Of a stretch of DNA of 64,000 bases, positions 62,429 through 64,000 are shown one piece after another. Location: contig NZ_JALKAA010000002.1 of NCBI RefSeq assembly GCF_024171605.1, positions 558,001-622,000 of the forward strand, given 5' to 3'. Made by a program: the position numbers and the translations under genes. This DNA comes from Pontibacter sp. HSC-36F09. Its GTDB lineage: Bacteria; Bacteroidota; Bacteroidia; Cytophagales; Hymenobacteraceae. The number at the start of each line of letters is the position of its first letter. The first letter of the stretch is position 1. The notes below the pieces were generated by a model. That model worked only from the letters and a program-made list of their open reading frames with translations. It was not told the DNA's origin and searched no databases.

Positions 62429-62443
62429 GGTATAGCTATACCT
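62428..62443. repeat. Perfect AGGTATAG-CTATACCT palindrome at a stop codon
   Basis: A 16-base perfect palindrome made of two inverted copies of the window-wide octamer, starting at the last base of the BNR gene's stop codon. Similar placement to 29412-29434. Confidence 0.9.
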
Positions 62444-62452
62444 GAAAAAATG

Positions 62453-62482
62453 GAAAGCCCTGCCAGCAATGGCAGAGCTTTC
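62453..62482 (+). terminator. Terminator of the BNR protein gene
   Basis: Arms GAAAGCCCTGCCA and TGGCAGAGCTTTC with one mismatch, GCAA loop, then TTGTTT. Confidence 0.75.
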
Positions 62483-62574
62483 TTGTTTGCATAAATTTGC
62501 GTTTTTAGGTCTTCGGCAATTATCTCAACCAGGCAGCATTTTACGGTTGCCACAGGTATAGAACAGGTATAGGC

Positions 62575-63045
62575 CTATTCCTTCTCCACCACCAAAGCCG
62601 CTTTTTGCACTTCGCCTTCATGCGCCTGGCCTGGGTAGGGCTTCACACCTTTCAGGGTGAAGGTATAGTTAACACCGCCGACCTCTGCCACCAGGGTATG
62701 GGTTTCTCTTATGCCATCGGTTCCGCAGTCGCCGATGCAAAGCGTGATGTTCTCGTTAGCGCCCTGGCTGTTGGAGGCACGCAGCGCAACAGTGGCGTTG
62801 CCCGCCGTCACACAGTTAACATCGGTCGGGCAGCGGGAATCCTGGATACTTTTCAGGGCAACGATCAGACGGCGGGGCACCCCCTCCCCGTACATCGTAA
62901 TTTGCCCGTACTGCTGCAGGAGCGCCTCCTGGCCAAATTTCAGGTCGCCTTCTTCTTGCATGGACGAGGCGACTTCGTGTGCTTCTTCTGGCTGACACTC
63001 GGTCAGGAACGCCAAAGCAAGCAGAGGATAAAACAGTTTAATCAT
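62575..63045 (-). CDS. Small lipoprotein with conserved cysteines
   Basis: 156 residues; lipobox FLTEC near residue 16. The core contains SIQDSRCPTDVNCVTAGNATVAL, split here as SIQDSRCPTDVNC and VTAGNATVAL, and ITLCIGDCG, giving four cysteines that likely form two disulfides. This 'RCP...C..AGNA' pattern is common in small Bacteroidota lipoproteins of unknown role. Single gene. The downstream side faces the terminator of the BNR protein gene. Confidence 0.75.
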   Translation of the reverse strand: MIKLFYPLLALAFLTECQPEEAHEVASSMQEEGDLKFGQEALLQQYGQITMYGEGVPRRLIVALKSIQDSRCPTDVNCVTAGNATVALRASNSQGANENITLCIGDCGTDGIRETHTLVAEVGGVNYTFTLKGVKPYPGQAHEGEVQKAALVVEKE

Positions 63046-63192
63046 ATATTTATTGGTTAATCAACCTTAGGAGCCCATAAAACGGAGGATGGTTGCAATT
63101 AGTACGCAAATTTTAAAGACTAGTGTCGCCACATTGCTTATCTGCCGCAATTGTTGGATATTGGGCTTTCATACCTATCGCATCCTATTTAC

Positions 63193-63759
63193 GTGAGTAC
63201 CAGTACTGCCACCCTTGTGAAACAGAAAGTAAGAACGCTTGCCGACAGGTTGCGAAACTTTCGGACCTACCACCGCTACCTGGGGCTTTTTATGGGCGTG
63301 CTTATCCTGATCAGCAGCACAACCGGTATACTGCTGGGCTGGAAGAAGGATGTGGACCTGTTGCAACCACCTACCCATAAAGGAGCCAGCACCGACCTGC
63401 AACAGTGGCTGCCCATTGCCGAACTATCCTCGCGCTCCCTGGCCGGTTTAGACTCAGCCGCCGCCGTTCAGAATAACCCCATCGACCGCATCGAAGCCCG
63501 TCTCGATAAAGGCATCGTCAAAACTATTTTCAAAGAAGGCAGTTGGGAAGTGCAGCTGGATGCGAGCACCGGCAAAGTCCTTTCCGTTGCCCGCCGCCAT
63601 TCTGATTGGATCGAGAAAGTACACGACGGCTCCATCATCAGCGACATTTTCAAACTGATTTCCATGAACGTGCTGGGCCTTGGGCTGCTTATCCTTTCCG
63701 TCACAGGATTCTTTTTGTGGTTCTACCCAAAACAGATCAGAAAGATTAAAAGCGAGTAA
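63193..63759 (+). CDS. PepSY-associated membrane protein
   Basis: 188 residues from the GTG at 63193 (VSTSTATLVKQKV); the frame also runs to a TTG at 63151, and no ATG is available before the first membrane segment. Two membrane helices (YLGLFMGVLILISSTTGILLGW and LGLGLLILSVTGFFLWFYP) enclose a periplasmic domain with a PepSY-type strand (WEVQLDASTGKVLSVARR). Such proteins often pair with TonB-dependent receptors and act in iron or haem reduction. The next gene, five bases downstream, is such a receptor, so a metal-uptake operon is likely. Confidence 0.8.
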   Translation: MSTSTATLVKQKVRTLADRLRNFRTYHRYLGLFMGVLILISSTTGILLGWKKDVDLLQPPTHKGASTDLQQWLPIAELSSRSLAGLDSAAAVQNNPIDRIEARLDKGIVKTIFKEGSWEVQLDASTGKVLSVARRHSDWIEKVHDGSIISDIFKLISMNVLGLGLLILSVTGFFLWFYPKQIRKIKSE

Positions 63760-63764
63760 GCAGC

Positions 63765-64000
63765 ATGAAGAAACTCCTGCATTTGATAGGATGGCTCTGC
63801 CTGCTCAGTTCTTCCACGTTCGGGCAGGTCCTGACGGTGAAAGACCAGGTGACCCAACAGCGGCTGGAGATGGTGCAGCTCTCAGGTATAAACGTAACAC
63901 AAACAATTTTTACTGACAGCAAAGGACAGACGGATGTCAGCTCATTTAAAGGGCTGGACAGCTTGGCGGTTCGCCTGATAGGCTATGAACAGAAAGTGTT
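63765..64000 (+). CDS. TonB-dependent receptor, N-terminal part (cut by window end)
   Basis: Begins ATGAAGAAACTCCTGCAT; the 78 visible residues show a signal peptide (KLLHLIGWLCLLSSSTFGQ) and then a carboxypeptidase-like regulatory domain start (VLTVKDQVTQQRLEMVQLSG, TDSKGQTDVSSFKG, RLIGYEQKV). This is the N-terminal extension common to Bacteroidota TonB-dependent receptors; the plug and barrel lie beyond the window. Coupled to the PepSY gene (five-base gap), which points to siderophore or haem uptake. Confidence 0.75.
   Translation, partial: MKKLLHLIGWLCLLSSSTFGQVLTVKDQVTQQRLEMVQLSGINVTQTIFTDSKGQTDVSSFKGLDSLAVRLIGYEQKV

Noticed and set aside
1-64000. tRNA, rRNA or riboswitch
   Set aside because: No cloverleaf-type arms with CCA-ready ends, no rRNA-like stretch and no known riboswitch core (ribBA upstream region lies outside the window) were recognised by eye; a covariance-model scan would be needed to exclude them.

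Overview
The window reads as chromosomal DNA of a Bacteroidota bacterium, most likely order Cytophagales in the Hymenobacter/Pontibacter neighbourhood. Signs visible here are a SusC/SusD pair, a type IX secretion (T9SS) C-terminal sorting domain, PorT-like outer-membrane barrels, BlaI/M56/TonB_C genes, and promoter elements of the Bacteroidota form (TAnnTTTG at -7, in places with TTTG at -33) instead of sigma-70 boxes. No rRNA, tRNA, CRISPR array, prophage or plasmid function was seen.

Layout. 1-5.9 kb: 3' part of ribBA, a secreted protein, an ABC exporter pair, a DUF3267 membrane metalloprotease and an M19 dipeptidase. 5.9-6.4 kb: a non-coding repeat element. 6.4-13 kb: a haem c-PQQ sugar dehydrogenase, an M14 carboxypeptidase, DoxX, lipoproteins and surE. 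12.9-17 kb: a BlaI-M56 sensor operon with three proteins carrying one to three TonB_C domains and a clear operator/promoter. 17-21.6 kb: a SusC/SusD pair. 21.8-30.8 kb: a phosphatase, two glycosyltransferases, a Nudix hydrolase, an aminotransferase-GRAS fusion divergent from a MarR regulator, a TerB-like protein and a serine hydrolase. 30.8-39 kb: REP repeats, a large propeller-amidohydrolase, clpS-recR and a REP-associated tyrosine transposase (RAYT) flanked by inverted REPs. 39-45 kb: aspartate aminotransferase, an ADP-heptose-type kinase and two tandem Trk/Ktr K+ channel subunits. 45-50 kb: hemE, a second copy of the repeat element, tandem MarC proteins and purK-purE. 50-54 kb: duplicated outer-membrane barrels with a purE remnant between them. 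54-64 kb: dnaK, an S8-SLH-T9SS protease, a BNR/sortilin-like protein, a lipoprotein, and the start of a PepSY/TonB-receptor iron-type locus.

Most notable points: (1) a HisC-like aminotransferase fused to a GRAS methyltransferase-fold domain with an intact glycine loop, divergent from a MarR gene; (2) a ~360-430 bp non-coding element present twice in mirrored orientation, whose two copies differ by compensating changes in two hairpin stems around a conserved loop; (3) the octamer AGGTATAG/CTATACCT, scattered very densely in genes and spacers on both strands, in places as tandem arrays or stop-codon hairpins like a DNA-uptake or HIP1-type signal; (4) a decayed purE 3' end plus terminator that records the tandem duplication of the neighbouring barrel gene; (5) a RAYT with a dispersed REP family.

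Several starts were moved from the longest reading frame because a -7 box lies inside the extension; hemE and clpS have the box only four bases from the ATG and may be leaderless. All functional statements rest on motif recognition by eye; no database search was run.
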